Assembly (NCBI RefSeq): GCF_003590335.1
Contig: NZ_MIET01000026.1
Span: 62,001-126,000, forward strand
Length of the DNA: 64,000 nt
Direction: 5' to 3'
Source of the DNA: Pseudoalteromonas sp. MSK9-3
GTDB lineage: Bacteria > Pseudomonadota > Gammaproteobacteria > Enterobacterales > Alteromonadaceae
The stretch's first letter is position 1, and the number at the start of each line of letters is the position of its first letter. The notes below the pieces were generated by a model. It was not told where the DNA came from, did not search any database, and was given only the letters and a program-made list of their open reading frames with translations. Shown here piece by piece: positions 8,616 to 17,559 of the stretch. The translations under genes and the position numbers were made by a program.

Positions 8616-10400
8616 ATGACACACTCAAATAACACCCAATTAGTCCCCTATTTACCAGAAAACATGCCGTTCAATGATGACCAAAAGCAATGGCTAGGTG
8701 GCTTTTTAGCGGGTTTACATAGTCGCTTATTAATAAAAGAAGAAACTGTTGCGCAATCAGTTCAGCCAGCCATGCAAATTAAACCACTCACCATAATTTA
8801 TGGATCGCAAACCGGTAATGCTGAAAACCTCGCTGAAGAAGCCGAACAAATGGCTAAAAATCATGGGTTGTTGGCTTCGGTATTCGATATGGATGATATT
8901 TCTGTGTCGCAATTAAGTGAAGCTGAGCGACTATTGGTGATCACAAGTACCTACGGTGATGGTGAAATGCCCGATAACGCACAATTATTGTGGGATGAAA
9001 TAAGTGCCGAGTCGGCCCCCTCATTTGCATCAACCTACTTTTCCGTTTTAGCCTTGGGTGACACCAATTATGATGATTTTTGTATTGCCGGCATTCAATG
9101 GGATGAACGCTTAGAACAGCTAGGTGCTACCCGAGTCGCACAACGTATCGATTGTGATGTGGCCTATGAAGCGCCAGCAGAACAATGGATGGCTGAAGCA
9201 CTGCCCACAATCGCGCAAAAAGGCAGTAACTCAGAGCAGCAACCAGCGCACACCTCTGAGCAAAAGTCTAAAAAGCACAAAGCCAAATTTAATAAAGAGT
9301 CACCACTGAAGGCTCAGCTATTAAGCAAAACGCGGTTAACTGATGAGTGCTCAAGTAAAGAAACCATTCATTATGAACTCTCTTTAATGGGCTCAGAAGA
9401 ACACTATGATGCTGGCGATGCCCTTAATATTATTGCGCACAACAGTACAGCGCTCGTTAATGACTTACTCAGCGTACTCAATGCCAGAGCAGAGCAACAT
9501 GAAACATACAATGGTAAAACCGATCAGCTAGAATACATATTCACTGAATTACTCGAAATTCGCCAGCCCAGTAAAGATCTCATTCATGAAATAGCACGTC
9601 AGAGTAGCTGCCCTGAGCTACTCTCCAGACTGGGCGATAATCAAGCCATGAGTGATTATTTATGGGGCGTCGACACGGTTCAGCTACTTAAGCGTTACCC
9701 AGATAGTGCTCTTTCACCGGCACAGTTTATTCAGCTTGCAAAACCAATGGCACCCAGAGCCTATTCCATTTCATCAAGTCTCAAAAAGCACCCAGATCAA
9801 GTACATTTAACCATTGCCAGTGTGAGATACACGCAAGATGAACGTCAACACAATGGGGTTTGTTCAACTTACTTAGCCGACCTAGTAAAAATAGGAGAGC
9901 CAGTAACTTGTTACTTTTCGGCCAACAAACACTTCTCTGTACCCAATGATTTAGCTGCACCCATTATTATGATTGGCCCAGGTACCGGCGTTGCACCATT
10001 TAGAGCGTTCTTAGAAGAGCGGGAAGCCACACACGCCACAGGAGATAATTGGTTGTTTTTTGGTGACCGAAATGCAAAAACTGATTACTTGTATGAGCAA
10101 GAGTTAACCCAGATGCATCAAGATGGTCTATTAACGCGACTAGACTTGGCCTTTTCTCGTGATCAAGCAGAAAAAATCTATGTACAAGATAAAATGTTAG
10201 CGCAAGGCGAAACTCTATTTAACTGGCTTGAAAACGGGGCATATCTGTATGTCTGTGGAGATGCCTATAAAATGGCGAAAGATGTTGATACAACGCTGCA
10301 GAGCATTATTCAGCGGTATGGTCAATATGATGAAAGTCAAACGCAAGAATACATGGCCAATTTGAAAAAACAAAAACGCTATGTGCGGGACGTTTATTAA
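8616..10400 (+). CDS. CysJ-like diflavin (FMN/FAD) NADPH reductase
   Basis: A 594-residue protein with the layout of sulfite reductase flavoprotein CysJ (599 in E. coli). It has a flavodoxin domain from about residue 57 (YGSQTGNAENLAEE, TYGDGEMPDNA), an FAD domain with RAYS at about 381, an NADP-binding domain with GPGTGVAPFRAF at about 453 and YVCGDAY, and the CysJ-like C-terminus RYVRDVY. It should pass electrons from NADPH through FAD to FMN. It starts 15 bases after the GltB-like stop and ends at a terminator, so the two form one operon. No cysI or cysH is near, so assimilatory sulfite reduction is not supported by context. Electron supply to the GltB-like partner, in place of GltD, is my inference. 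Confidence 0.88.
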   Translation: MTHSNNTQLVPYLPENMPFNDDQKQWLGGFLAGLHSRLLIKEETVAQSVQPAMQIKPLTIIYGSQTGNAENLAEEAEQMAKNHGLLASVFDMDDISVSQLSEAERLLVITSTYGDGEMPDNAQLLWDEISAESAPSFASTYFSVLALGDTNYDDFCIAGIQWDERLEQLGATRVAQRIDCDVAYEAPAEQWMAEALPTIAQKGSNSEQQPAHTSEQKSKKHKAKFNKESPLKAQLLSKTRLTDECSSKETIHYELSLMGSEEHYDAGDALNIIAHNSTALVNDLLSVLNARAEQHETYNGKTDQLEYIFTELLEIRQPSKDLIHEIARQSSCPELLSRLGDNQAMSDYLWGVDTVQLLKRYPDSALSPAQFIQLAKPMAPRAYSISSSLKKHPDQVHLTIASVRYTQDERQHNGVCSTYLADLVKIGEPVTCYFSANKHFSVPNDLAAPIIMIGPGTGVAPFRAFLEEREATHATGDNWLFFGDRNAKTDYLYEQELTQMHQDGLLTRLDLAFSRDQAEKIYVQDKMLAQGETLFNWLENGAYLYVCGDAYKMAKDVDTTLQSIIQRYGQYDESQTQEYMANLKKQKRYVRDVY

Positions 10401-10410
10401 GAAAAGGAAG

Positions 10411-10449
10411 CAACCTTTACGTTAAGATTTTAAGCGTAAAGGTTGTTTA
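10411..10449. terminator. terminator hairpin after the diflavin reductase
   Basis: CAACCTTTACG (10411-10421) pairs with CGTAAAGGTTG (10435-10445), followed by TTT on the plus strand. It overlaps the last codons of the convergent minus-strand gene at 10422. Confidence 0.65.
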
Positions 10450-10796
10450 AGCGGCACGACATTACCACCGAGTTTTGGAAACACATGACTAATTTGCTTG
10501 TCTAACTTGGTGAGTTCGGCAATGCATTTTCCTTGCTGCTTTTGACAATTTTCACAGCGGCTATATTGCAATACAATACTATTTCTCACCCACAGTTGTA
10601 AGTCAGCAACACATTGAACATCGCCATAACGAATACATACTTGCTTTACTTTGTGGCAAGCATCAAGAAATGCGGATAAGTTGGCATACTCTGTTGGTGT
10701 GTGTTTTAAAATCATGGATTTAACACTGAGTTCTGAATTAGCATGATCAAACTCTTTTTTGTATGCATCGATTTCTAACACCAATCGCGTACTCAT
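10422..10796 (-). CDS. Cys-rich hypothetical protein behind the quinol oxidase operon
   Basis: 124 residues, no signal peptide and no membrane segment. The ATG at 10796 has a GAGGG ribosome site. Cysteines are clustered: C-x6-C-x7-C in the middle, then C-x2-C-x6-C near residues 90-100 (RCENCQKQQGKC). This could bind a metal or form disulfides. I do not recognise a family. It is the last gene on the minus strand after cyoABCDE and the SCO gene, 50 bases from its neighbour, so it may be in the same unit. Confidence 0.6.
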   Translation of the reverse strand: MSTRLVLEIDAYKKEFDHANSELSVKSMILKHTPTEYANLSAFLDACHKVKQVCIRYGDVQCVADLQLWVRNSIVLQYSRCENCQKQQGKCIAELTKLDKQISHVFPKLGGNVVPLKQPLRLKS

Positions 10797-10846
10797 AAAT
10801 CCCTCATCTCAGTTATTAACGAAACTCGTCATCCGTAAGGGCCACG

Positions 10847-11344
10847 CTAGGCCCCGTTTTTATGGCGACTTACTAAACAATATGACCCGTCTGAAGCATC
10901 ACTCAACATGCCACTCATACTGGTATCTCTTTGGTTTTTAAACACCATCGTATTACTGTTTAACTTGCCTTGATATTGCCATTTTTTAAATACTTCCTCG
11001 CGCACCAAAATGCACGGAGACTTTACGGTAAACGTTTCTTGAAATGTCACCGCACACTGGCCTTGCGTATCTTTAGTGGCCGCATAAACCACATGGCTCT
11101 GTCTGTCTTTGTATTCGATCACCCCAGAAACAAAGCTACTATGCCGTTGTTTGCTTTGACTGTTTAATTCAAGTAACCGGTGTTTATTTAACCCAATGGT
11201 GTTTGTCGCAAGCTCTATGAGCTGCGCAGCGCACACCGGGTTAACCTTCGCCGCTAACACTTTTTCCATAGAGGTTTTTGCAAAACATGAGATGCTCAGC
11301 ACCGACAATAGGCATGCGCTTAACCATAAAATCAAACGATTCAT
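10847..11344 (-). CDS. exported hypothetical protein in the quinol oxidase operon
   Basis: 165 residues with a clear Sec signal (hydrophobic stretch ending about residue 22, SCFA/KT). The start ATG overlaps the SCO stop as ATGA, showing tight translational coupling. The mature part is small, polar and contains four or five Cys. A periplasmic role in assembly or protection of the oxidase would fit the context, but that is inference from position only. No family recognised. Confidence 0.65.
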   Translation of the reverse strand: MNRLILWLSACLLSVLSISCFAKTSMEKVLAAKVNPVCAAQLIELATNTIGLNKHRLLELNSQSKQRHSSFVSGVIEYKDRQSHVVYAATKDTQGQCAVTFQETFTVKSPCILVREEVFKKWQYQGKLNSNTMVFKNQRDTSMSGMLSDASDGSYCLVSRHKNGA

Positions 11345-11943
11345 AATAACTCTCTAATTTGCGCCGCTAATTCATTAGGGGTTGTGGTATGACTCATGGC
11401 CGTGATCAACTTACTAGATTTATCTAAAATATAAAACCGTGACGCATGAGATACGGAGTACTCCATAAATGAGTCACTTAGGTTATTATTATCGTAAAAC
11501 ACACCATACTGACCACTGACTGATTTGACTTGCTCTACCGTACCAGTAAGCCCCAAAATATCGTCATGAAAGTAGGCTGTGTATTCTTTTAATTCAGCAG
11601 GTGTATCACGCGTTGGGTCAACCGTCACAAATAACCCTTGAATGGCATTTGGGTGACTCTTCTCAAGCCGCATCATTGCACCGGTTAAAACAGCAAGTGA
11701 ATTAGGACACACTTCAGCACACGATAAATAGCCGAAGTACATCACTACCACTTGCCCTTTAAAATCATACAATGACACGGGGCCTTCACTACTTTGTAAG
11801 GTGAAGTCCCCGCCGAGCTCTGCAAAGGTCTTTTTCGGTTGATTAAAGTCTTTACTGGTTGTGGCTAAATAGAAAATCACTAAGCCAACAACCCCCAGTA
11901 CACAACTGAGTAAAAACAATCTCCGTAAATTATTCCCTTGCAT
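11341..11943 (-). CDS. SCO1/SenC-family copper chaperone
   Basis: 200 residues. An N-terminal membrane anchor (about 9-27) is followed by a thioredoxin-like domain. The SCO copper ligands are present: SCAEVC gives Cys75 and Cys79, with the distal His166 (SVSHASRF). The ATG at 11943 is chosen because the longer open frame upstream overlaps cyoE and lacks an anchor. SCO proteins deliver copper to Cu_A in cytochrome c oxidases, or act as thiol reductases. A bo3-type quinol oxidase has no Cu_A, so here it may serve Cu_B or redox protection; this is inference. It lies 5 bases after cyoE. Confidence 0.9.
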   Translation of the reverse strand: MQGNNLRRLFLLSCVLGVVGLVIFYLATTSKDFNQPKKTFAELGGDFTLQSSEGPVSLYDFKGQVVVMYFGYLSCAEVCPNSLAVLTGAMMRLEKSHPNAIQGLFVTVDPTRDTPAELKEYTAYFHDDILGLTGTVEQVKSVSGQYGVFYDNNNLSDSFMEYSVSHASRFYILDKSSKLITAMSHTTTPNELAAQIRELL

Positions 11944-11948
11944 TTGTG

Positions 11949-12833
11949 TTACCTCACCGTAAGCAATGTTTGTGGTGCAAGACTGACAAAGTCCAGCGAC
12001 ATAAACACACTCAATGATGTGATCGCCAATATTGACACCACAAATACACGCTTTGCCCATATGTGTTGTTCATAGCGGCCAAAGTCAACAATGGTAATGG
12101 CTAACCACACCACACCAATAAGTAACGTTGAAACAGCGTATAAAGTCCCCACATAATTAAACACAAACAATGCCAATGCCATCAACGTAAACGCGACAAT
12201 ATAAGCCACCATGTGCTTGCGCGCTGACTCAATACCGTTAACCAGAGGTAACACCGGAATATTAGCCGCTTTGTAATCTTCAAAACGGTAAATAGCAATG
12301 GCATACGAATGTGGAATTTGCCATAAACAAAATGTCAGTAAAATAACCAACGCACCCACATCAAACTGTGCTGTCACCGCGCAGTAACCAATCACCGGTG
12401 GGCATGCGCCTGAAATACTGCCAATTAAAGTGCCGTAGACCGATTTGCGTTTATAATGCAGGCTATACAGCCCAACATAAACGGCAAAACCGATCACGGC
12501 AAATAGCACAGCTATCCCCGTAGTAAAGTACCCTAAAGTACCAAACCCAATCACACCCAGTAACGTGGCATATAGCAAAGCGCCATTAGACGTAATGACC
12601 TTTTTTACCAAAGCTCGGTTCTGCGTGCGCTGCATGAGCTTATCAATGTCTTGGTCGATCACATTGTTAAATACACAACCCGACGCAATTACGGCTGAGG
12701 TACCAATACACACAGCCAAAAAGGTCACTAATTGAAAATCACCTTGTGCAGCAAGAAAATAACCTGCAACAGTGGCAATTAAATTGCCCATGATGATCCC
12801 AGGTTTAGTTAGCACTAAAAACTCTTTGAACAT
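11949..12833 (-). CDS. cyoE: protoheme IX farnesyltransferase (heme O synthase)
   Basis: 294 residues with multiple membrane helices and the UbiA-family prenyl-diphosphate motif NNVIDQDID near residue 55-63. A second Asp-containing loop lies later. It converts heme b to heme o, the cofactor of bo3 oxidase. It starts one base after the cyoD stop, as expected in a cyo operon. CtaB is a synonym used when the gene serves an aa3 oxidase; the neighbours favour cyoE. Confidence 0.95.
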   Translation of the reverse strand: MFKEFLVLTKPGIIMGNLIATVAGYFLAAQGDFQLVTFLAVCIGTSAVIASGCVFNNVIDQDIDKLMQRTQNRALVKKVITSNGALLYATLLGVIGFGTLGYFTTGIAVLFAVIGFAVYVGLYSLHYKRKSVYGTLIGSISGACPPVIGYCAVTAQFDVGALVILLTFCLWQIPHSYAIAIYRFEDYKAANIPVLPLVNGIESARKHMVAYIVAFTLMALALFVFNYVGTLYAVSTLLIGVVWLAITIVDFGRYEQHIWAKRVFVVSILAITSLSVFMSLDFVSLAPQTLLTVR

Positions 12834-12834
12834 G

Positions 12835-13179
12835 CTAGTGACCCATCAGCATATTGTGATTCAAATGCTCCATGATCCAAATAGACCCAATAACCACAAT
12901 CGCTACAATAAGCACCACAAACACCGCCGATGTGGTATTCCAAATTTGTTCTGATGATGAATTCATATGCAAAAAGAAAATCAATTGCACAAATATTTGT
13001 GCGATCGCACAGACTAAAATCACCGTTAATGTCAACACCGGTGTCAGTAAGTCATACATCAGTACGCTAAAAGGTATGGCCGTTAATACAATTGAAAGCA
13101 TTAAACCAATTACATATTCTTTGACGCTACCATGCGCTGCGCCGCCGTGACTGTGATCAGTTGCAGTTGCTGTGCTCAT
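12835..13179 (-). CDS. cyoD: cytochrome o ubiquinol oxidase subunit IV
   Basis: 114 residues with three hydrophobic helices and a His-containing N-terminal tail (DHSHGGAAHG). Size and helix pattern match CyoD, the small accessory subunit of bo3 oxidase. The start ATG overlaps the cyoC stop by one base. Confidence 0.93.
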   Translation of the reverse strand: MSTATATDHSHGGAAHGSVKEYVIGLMLSIVLTAIPFSVLMYDLLTPVLTLTVILVCAIAQIFVQLIFFLHMNSSSEQIWNTTSAVFVVLIVAIVVIGSIWIMEHLNHNMLMGH

Positions 13180-13796
13180 TACATCACTCCTAATAAATAC
13201 ACTACGCTAAACACACAAATCCAAATAATATCGAGGAAATGCCAAAACAAACTTAAACAAGACAACCGTACTAAGTTATCTTCGGTAAAGCCGTCTCTTT
13301 TAAAGTGTGCAAACAACACCAACATCCAAATACAGCCACCCAGTACGTGTAAACCGTGCGTGGCAACTAAGGCATAAAACGCAGACCAATAAGCACTGCT
13401 TTGTGGCGTCGCGCCTTCGCTACTAAAATGATAGAACTCGTAAAGCTCCATACCTAAAAAGCCCAGGCCCAGAGCCAGTGTCACCACCAGCCAAGAGATC
13501 ATGCCTTTCATATGCCGTTTATTGGCATAGAGCATCGCCATACCAAAGGTAAAACTACTAAACAGTAACAGCGCTGTTTCTACTGCAACGAAATTTAAAT
13601 CAAACAGGTCTTTGGGGGTTAATCCACCCGCATATCCACCACTGAGTACCGCATATGTTGCAAACAAGGTCGCAAACAAAATGCAGTCACTCATTATGTA
13701 GATCCAAAAACCAAATACCGTATCACCACCTGAGTCGTGATGATCGTGGTCATGATGATCTATTTCATCATGACCGGTTGCGTGACTTTGAGACAT
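13179..13796 (-). CDS. cyoC: cytochrome o ubiquinol oxidase subunit III
   Basis: 205 residues with five membrane helices and a His/Asp-rich N-terminus (HDEIDHHDHDHHD). The body fits subunit III of heme-copper oxidases (GFWIYIMSDCILFATLFA; HGLHVLGG). I use the ATG at 13796; an upstream in-frame start at 13850 would run into cyoB. Subunit III helps assembly and proton uptake and lies in the inner membrane. Confidence 0.94.
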   Translation of the reverse strand: MSQSHATGHDEIDHHDHDHHDSGGDTVFGFWIYIMSDCILFATLFATYAVLSGGYAGGLTPKDLFDLNFVAVETALLLFSSFTFGMAMLYANKRHMKGMISWLVVTLALGLGFLGMELYEFYHFSSEGATPQSSAYWSAFYALVATHGLHVLGGCIWMLVLFAHFKRDGFTEDNLVRLSCLSLFWHFLDIIWICVFSVVYLLGVM

Positions 13797-13815
13797 AGTT
13801 AATTCTAATCCTCTT

Positions 13816-15849
13816 TTAGCTGTTAGTTTTAGCGTGCTGCCTAACAGCATCTAGATGTTTTGCTTCAATTTCTTCTACTTGCTCAACAGGCACATAATAG
13901 TCTTTATTACGTTCAAATGAGTACATGATCCAAGATCCAATCATGCCCAAGAAACCAAATGCCGCCATCCACCAAATATGCCAAACAAATGCAAAACCCA
14001 TCACCAATGAGAAGGCACTGATCACCGCGCCAGCCCAAGTATTTTTCGGCATGTGGATCTTTTTATATTTATCCGGCGCTTGATACGCAAGACCATGCTC
14101 TTTCTTATAATAATGCTCGTCTCTGTCGTGAATTTTCGGCAGTTCAGCAAAGTTATAAAACGGTGGCGGTGACGACGTTGCCCATTCAAGCGTACGTGCA
14201 TTCCAAGGATCGCCCGTCACGTCTTTGTTTTTATGGCGGTCACGAATACTGACAAAGATTTGATAGAACTGCGTCATGATCCCTGCCAATACAATCAATG
14301 CACCACCAGCTGCAATCCACAACAATGGTGTCCATTCTGGGTTATCGTAATAGTTCAGACGACGCGTCATGCCGTTGAAGCCCAAAATATAAAGTGGCAT
14401 AAAGGCTGCGAAGAAACCGATAGTCCATAAAGCACAGGCTAGTTTCCCAAGCTTTTCATCTAGCATGAAACCGGTAGCTTTCGGGAACCAATAAGTCATA
14501 CCCGCAAAATAGCCAAATACGGCGCCGCCAATGATCACATTATGGAAGTGAGCAATAAGAAACAAACTGTTGTGTAATACAAAGTCGGCTGCAGGAACCG
14601 CCAACATGACACCTGTCATCCCACCGATTGTAAAGGTAAATAAGAAGCTACATGTCCACCACATTGACGCTGAAAACTCGACGCGACCTTTATACATGGT
14701 AAATAGCCAATTAAATATCTTCACCCCGGTGGGGACGGATATGATCATGGTGGCAATGCCGAAGAAGGCATTCACACTCGCCCCAGCCCCCATAGTAAAG
14801 AAGTGGTGTAACCAAACGACCATAGACAACACCATGATCACCGCCGTCGCCCACACCAATGATGTATACCCAAACAAACGTTTACGAGAGAAAGTTGCCG
14901 TTATCTCAGAGAAAATACCAAAAGCAGGTAAAATTAAGATATAAACTTCTGGATGACCCCATGCCCAAATGAGGTTCACATACATCATCTGGTTACCACC
15001 CATATCATTGGTAAAGAAGTTAGTACCAATATATCTATCTAGGGTCAGTAAGGTAATGGTCACCGTTAAAATAGGGAACGAGATAATGATCAATACGTTC
15101 GCACACAACGAAGTCCAAGTGAATACAGGCATTTGCATTAACTTCATGCCAGGCGCACGCATTCTCAGAATCGTTACGAAGAAATTAACACCCGTAAGCA
15201 AGGTGCCGATCCCTGAGATCTGTAATGCCCAGAGCCAATAATCAACCCCGACCCAGGGACTGTACTCCAACCCAGATAAGGGAGGGTATGCCAACCAACC
15301 GGTTGCAGCGAATTCACCTACAAACAGCGACACGTTAACTAATACTGCACCGACCACAAATAGCCAAAAACTCAATGAGTTTAAGAAAGGAAATGCCACA
15401 TCTCTTGCGCCAATTTGCAGTGGCACCACAATGTTCATTAACCCCACGACCAATGGCATGGCGACGAAGAAGATCATGATCACGCCATGAGCAGTAAATA
15501 TTTGGTCGTAATGTTCAGGAGGTAAATAGCCCGCGCCAACACTGTCGGCGGTGGCAAGAGCTTGCTGTGCTCGCATCATCAAGGCATCAGCAAAACCACG
15601 CACTAACATGATGATCGCGGCAATAATATACATTATGCCTATTTTTTTATGGTCAACGGACGTGATCCATTCATCCCATAGGTAACGCCATTTACCCATT
15701 TTGGTTACTAATGCGAATAAGAAGATACCACCTAGCGCAACGGCAATCATTACCGGCAAAATAACAGGGTCATGGACTGGAATAGAATCCCATGTCAACT
15801 TACCCGTAAGCGGATCTGGATCTGTAATAATGGTGGCTTTACTGCCCAT
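13816..15849 (-). CDS. cyoB: cytochrome o ubiquinol oxidase subunit I
   Basis: 677 residues, close to CyoB of E. coli (663). It carries the heme-copper oxidase signatures: the low-spin heme His in TAHGVIM, the Cu_B/Tyr motif [12 protein letters not shown], the HH pair in WLHHFFTMG, and HFHNVIIGG with the heme o3 and low-spin ligands. This is the catalytic subunit that reduces oxygen and pumps protons. The start overlaps the end of cyoA by 11 bases. Confidence 0.97.
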   Translation of the reverse strand: MGSKATIITDPDPLTGKLTWDSIPVHDPVILPVMIAVALGGIFLFALVTKMGKWRYLWDEWITSVDHKKIGIMYIIAAIIMLVRGFADALMMRAQQALATADSVGAGYLPPEHYDQIFTAHGVIMIFFVAMPLVVGLMNIVVPLQIGARDVAFPFLNSLSFWLFVVGAVLVNVSLFVGEFAATGWLAYPPLSGLEYSPWVGVDYWLWALQISGIGTLLTGVNFFVTILRMRAPGMKLMQMPVFTWTSLCANVLIIISFPILTVTITLLTLDRYIGTNFFTNDMGGNQMMYVNLIWAWGHPEVYILILPAFGIFSEITATFSRKRLFGYTSLVWATAVIMVLSMVVWLHHFFTMGAGASVNAFFGIATMIISVPTGVKIFNWLFTMYKGRVEFSASMWWTCSFLFTFTIGGMTGVMLAVPAADFVLHNSLFLIAHFHNVIIGGAVFGYFAGMTYWFPKATGFMLDEKLGKLACALWTIGFFAAFMPLYILGFNGMTRRLNYYDNPEWTPLLWIAAGGALIVLAGIMTQFYQIFVSIRDRHKNKDVTGDPWNARTLEWATSSPPPFYNFAELPKIHDRDEHYYKKEHGLAYQAPDKYKKIHMPKNTWAGAVISAFSLVMGFAFVWHIWWMAAFGFLGMIGSWIMYSFERNKDYYVPVEQVEEIEAKHLDAVRQHAKTNS

Positions 15850-16687
15850 TTTGTACCCCAGTATATTTTTCTATGGTTTTCTTGAAATGCAATGGATCAA
15901 CATCGGCGAAATGCTCAACCTCATTGTCTTTAGACTTTACGGTCAGTGCTTGATAAGTCGGCTCGTCTAATACCTTTGGCGAAGCTTTTACTTTATCAAC
16001 CCACTGCTCAAATGCTTCATCAGATACAGAGTGTGTTTTAAACTTCATACCTGAAAAACCAAAGCCGCTGTAGTTTGCCGATAAACCTCTAAATACCCCT
16101 TCTTCTGATGCCATCAGATTCAATCGATTCTCCATACCCGCCATGGCATAAATCTGGCTTCCCAAACGTGGTATAAAGAATGAATTCATCACCGTATCTG
16201 AGGTGATCAAAAACTCGATAGGCTTGTTAACTGGTATGGCAATTTCATTCACCGTAGCAATTTGTTGCTCTGGATAAATAAATAGCCACTTCCAATCTAA
16301 CGCAACAACCTGAATGGTGAGTGTGTCTTCATCTTTACCCAGTGGTTTTCTTGGGTCGAGTGAGTGTGATGTCACATACGTTACATACGCCAATGCAGCA
16401 ACAATTAAGCAAGGAACTAACCAAACGATAATTTCAATCTTGGTCGAGTGCTCCCAATGCGGTTTATATTCCGCTTTGGTATTACCCTTTCTAAACTTAT
16501 AAGGAAAGTAAATCGACATAAACAAAACAGGAACAATGACGATGAGGAGCAAGCCAGTAGAGATTAGGATGAGGTCTTTAGCCTGTTCACCAATCGGCCC
16601 TTTCGGGTCAAATAATGCCAGTTCACAACCACTTAGAGACAGTGTGAGTACAATAATAATTGTGCTCAGCAACAACTTTTTAAGCAT
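15839..16687 (-). CDS. cyoA: cytochrome o ubiquinol oxidase subunit II (lipoprotein)
   Basis: 282 residues from the ATG at 16687, which has AGG six bases upstream. A TTG seven codons earlier is a weaker start. The lipobox LSLSGC puts the lipid Cys at about residue 21. Two membrane helices precede a cupredoxin domain. In the region where cytochrome c oxidases have Cu_A cysteines, it reads [16 protein letters not shown], the quinol-oxidase form. It is the first gene of the operon cyoABCDE-SCO. Confidence 0.96.
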   Translation of the reverse strand: MLKKLLLSTIIIVLTLSLSGCELALFDPKGPIGEQAKDLILISTGLLLIVIVPVLFMSIYFPYKFRKGNTKAEYKPHWEHSTKIEIIVWLVPCLIVAALAYVTYVTSHSLDPRKPLGKDEDTLTIQVVALDWKWLFIYPEQQIATVNEIAIPVNKPIEFLITSDTVMNSFFIPRLGSQIYAMAGMENRLNLMASEEGVFRGLSANYSGFGFSGMKFKTHSVSDEAFEQWVDKVKASPKVLDEPTYQALTVKSKDNEVEHFADVDPLHFKKTIEKYTGVQNGQ

Positions 16688-16773
16688 ACGAAACCTATCT
16701 GATTTCAATTCTACGCCGATATTTACCCTTTTTATTCAAAGCATAATTACAGGTTAGAATATTTGATTGATAT

Positions 16774-16792
16774 GATAATAATTACCATTTGT
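16774..16792. promoter_or_regulatory. possible Fur box in the cyoA promoter region
   Basis: GATAATAATTACCATTTGT matches the 19-base Fur consensus at about 13 positions by eye. It lies about 90 bases upstream of the cyoA start, and Fur control of cyo is known in E. coli. Weak evidence alone. Confidence 0.35.
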
Positions 16793-16840
16793 ATTTTCGT
16801 TGCGATTTTAAATGTTGTTAGACAGAAACTCAACCCCTCC

Positions 16841-16854
16841 TTGATGTAGATCAA
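16841..16854. promoter_or_regulatory. FNR/ANR-type box TTGATGTAGATCAA
   Basis: An exact TTGAT-N4-ATCAA palindrome in the divergent region between cyoA and the plus-strand gene at 16931. FNR represses the low-affinity bo3 oxidase under oxygen limitation in E. coli. The same site could activate the divergent gene. Confidence 0.7.
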
Positions 16855-16930
16855 AGATTTTTTTATCTTTTGACGTTTGGCAACTACACTAATTTAAGGT
16901 CATGTTGATCAAGTATTTATTGGGGGCACA

Positions 16931-17446
16931 ATGAAAAGACTGTTTTATGCGACCAACAACCTCGATGATGCAGAGTCTATTTCTGATGAAGTACATAAAT
17001 TAGGAATCGATGATCACCACTTTTATGTACTCAGCCGTGATGAAAGTGGCATAAAATCGCATCATCTACATGGGTCTTCTAATATTGATAAAACGGATAT
17101 TATCGCCGCTAAAAAGCGCGCTAAAATGATGGCATCAGGCGCACTGGCAATTATTATAGCCGCCGTTGCACTTTCAACAAATGCACTCAACAGCCAACTA
17201 CTTTGGGCCATATTTGCAGCAATATCAGCTTATGTGGTGATAAGTTTTATTCTGCTGATCACTGGGGGATCATTTGATGGTTATTTTAAGTCTTTGATCA
17301 ATGAAAGACTCGATTCAGGTGAAGTCATTATTATTATAGATGTAGAAAAGGCACAATCGAAAAAAGTAGAGCGACAACTCGACACCCATGACCATGCACA
17401 ATTTTTAGCCGACAGTTCAAACTTGGCGTCTCCAATACCAGATTAG
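16931..17446 (+). CDS. small membrane protein divergent from cyoA
   Basis: 171 residues starting at an ATG with a strong GGGGG ribosome site. A soluble N-terminal part of about 55 residues (MKRLFYATNNLDDAESISDEV) precedes two hydrophobic helices at about 64-80 and 90-110, and a soluble C-terminal tail. The N-terminus looks like the small alpha/beta domain of general-stress/DUF1269-type proteins, but I cannot assign a named family. It shares a promoter region and the FNR-like box with the quinol oxidase operon. Confidence 0.75.
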   Translation: MKRLFYATNNLDDAESISDEVHKLGIDDHHFYVLSRDESGIKSHHLHGSSNIDKTDIIAAKKRAKMMASGALAIIIAAVALSTNALNSQLLWAIFAAISAYVVISFILLITGGSFDGYFKSLINERLDSGEVIIIIDVEKAQSKKVERQLDTHDHAQFLADSSNLASPIPD

Positions 17447-17468
17447 AGCGCGCTATCGACTCGGACAC

Positions 17469-17497
17469 GCCAGCAACACATGAGGTTGCTGGCTTTT
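17469..17497 (+). terminator. intrinsic terminator
   Basis: GCCAGCAAC, a 7-base loop, GTTGCTGGC, then TTTT: a 9-bp perfect stem just after the small membrane protein gene. Confidence 0.75.
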
Positions 17498-17559
17498 AAA
17501 TGGCCCTTGTTACACACGTATAAATAGCCTCAGCAATTCAAAAGTGTATAGTATCACCG

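Noticed and set aside
8616..10400. Calling the diflavin protein assimilatory sulfite reductase CysJ
   Set aside because: The fold is CysJ-like, but no cysI, cysH or cysG lies nearby and it is in one operon with a GltB-like gene. I left the gene symbol empty.
10839..10862. GGGCC/GGCCC hairpin followed by Ts on the plus strand
   Set aside because: The stem is only about 5 bp, and it points the wrong way for the minus-strand genes around it.
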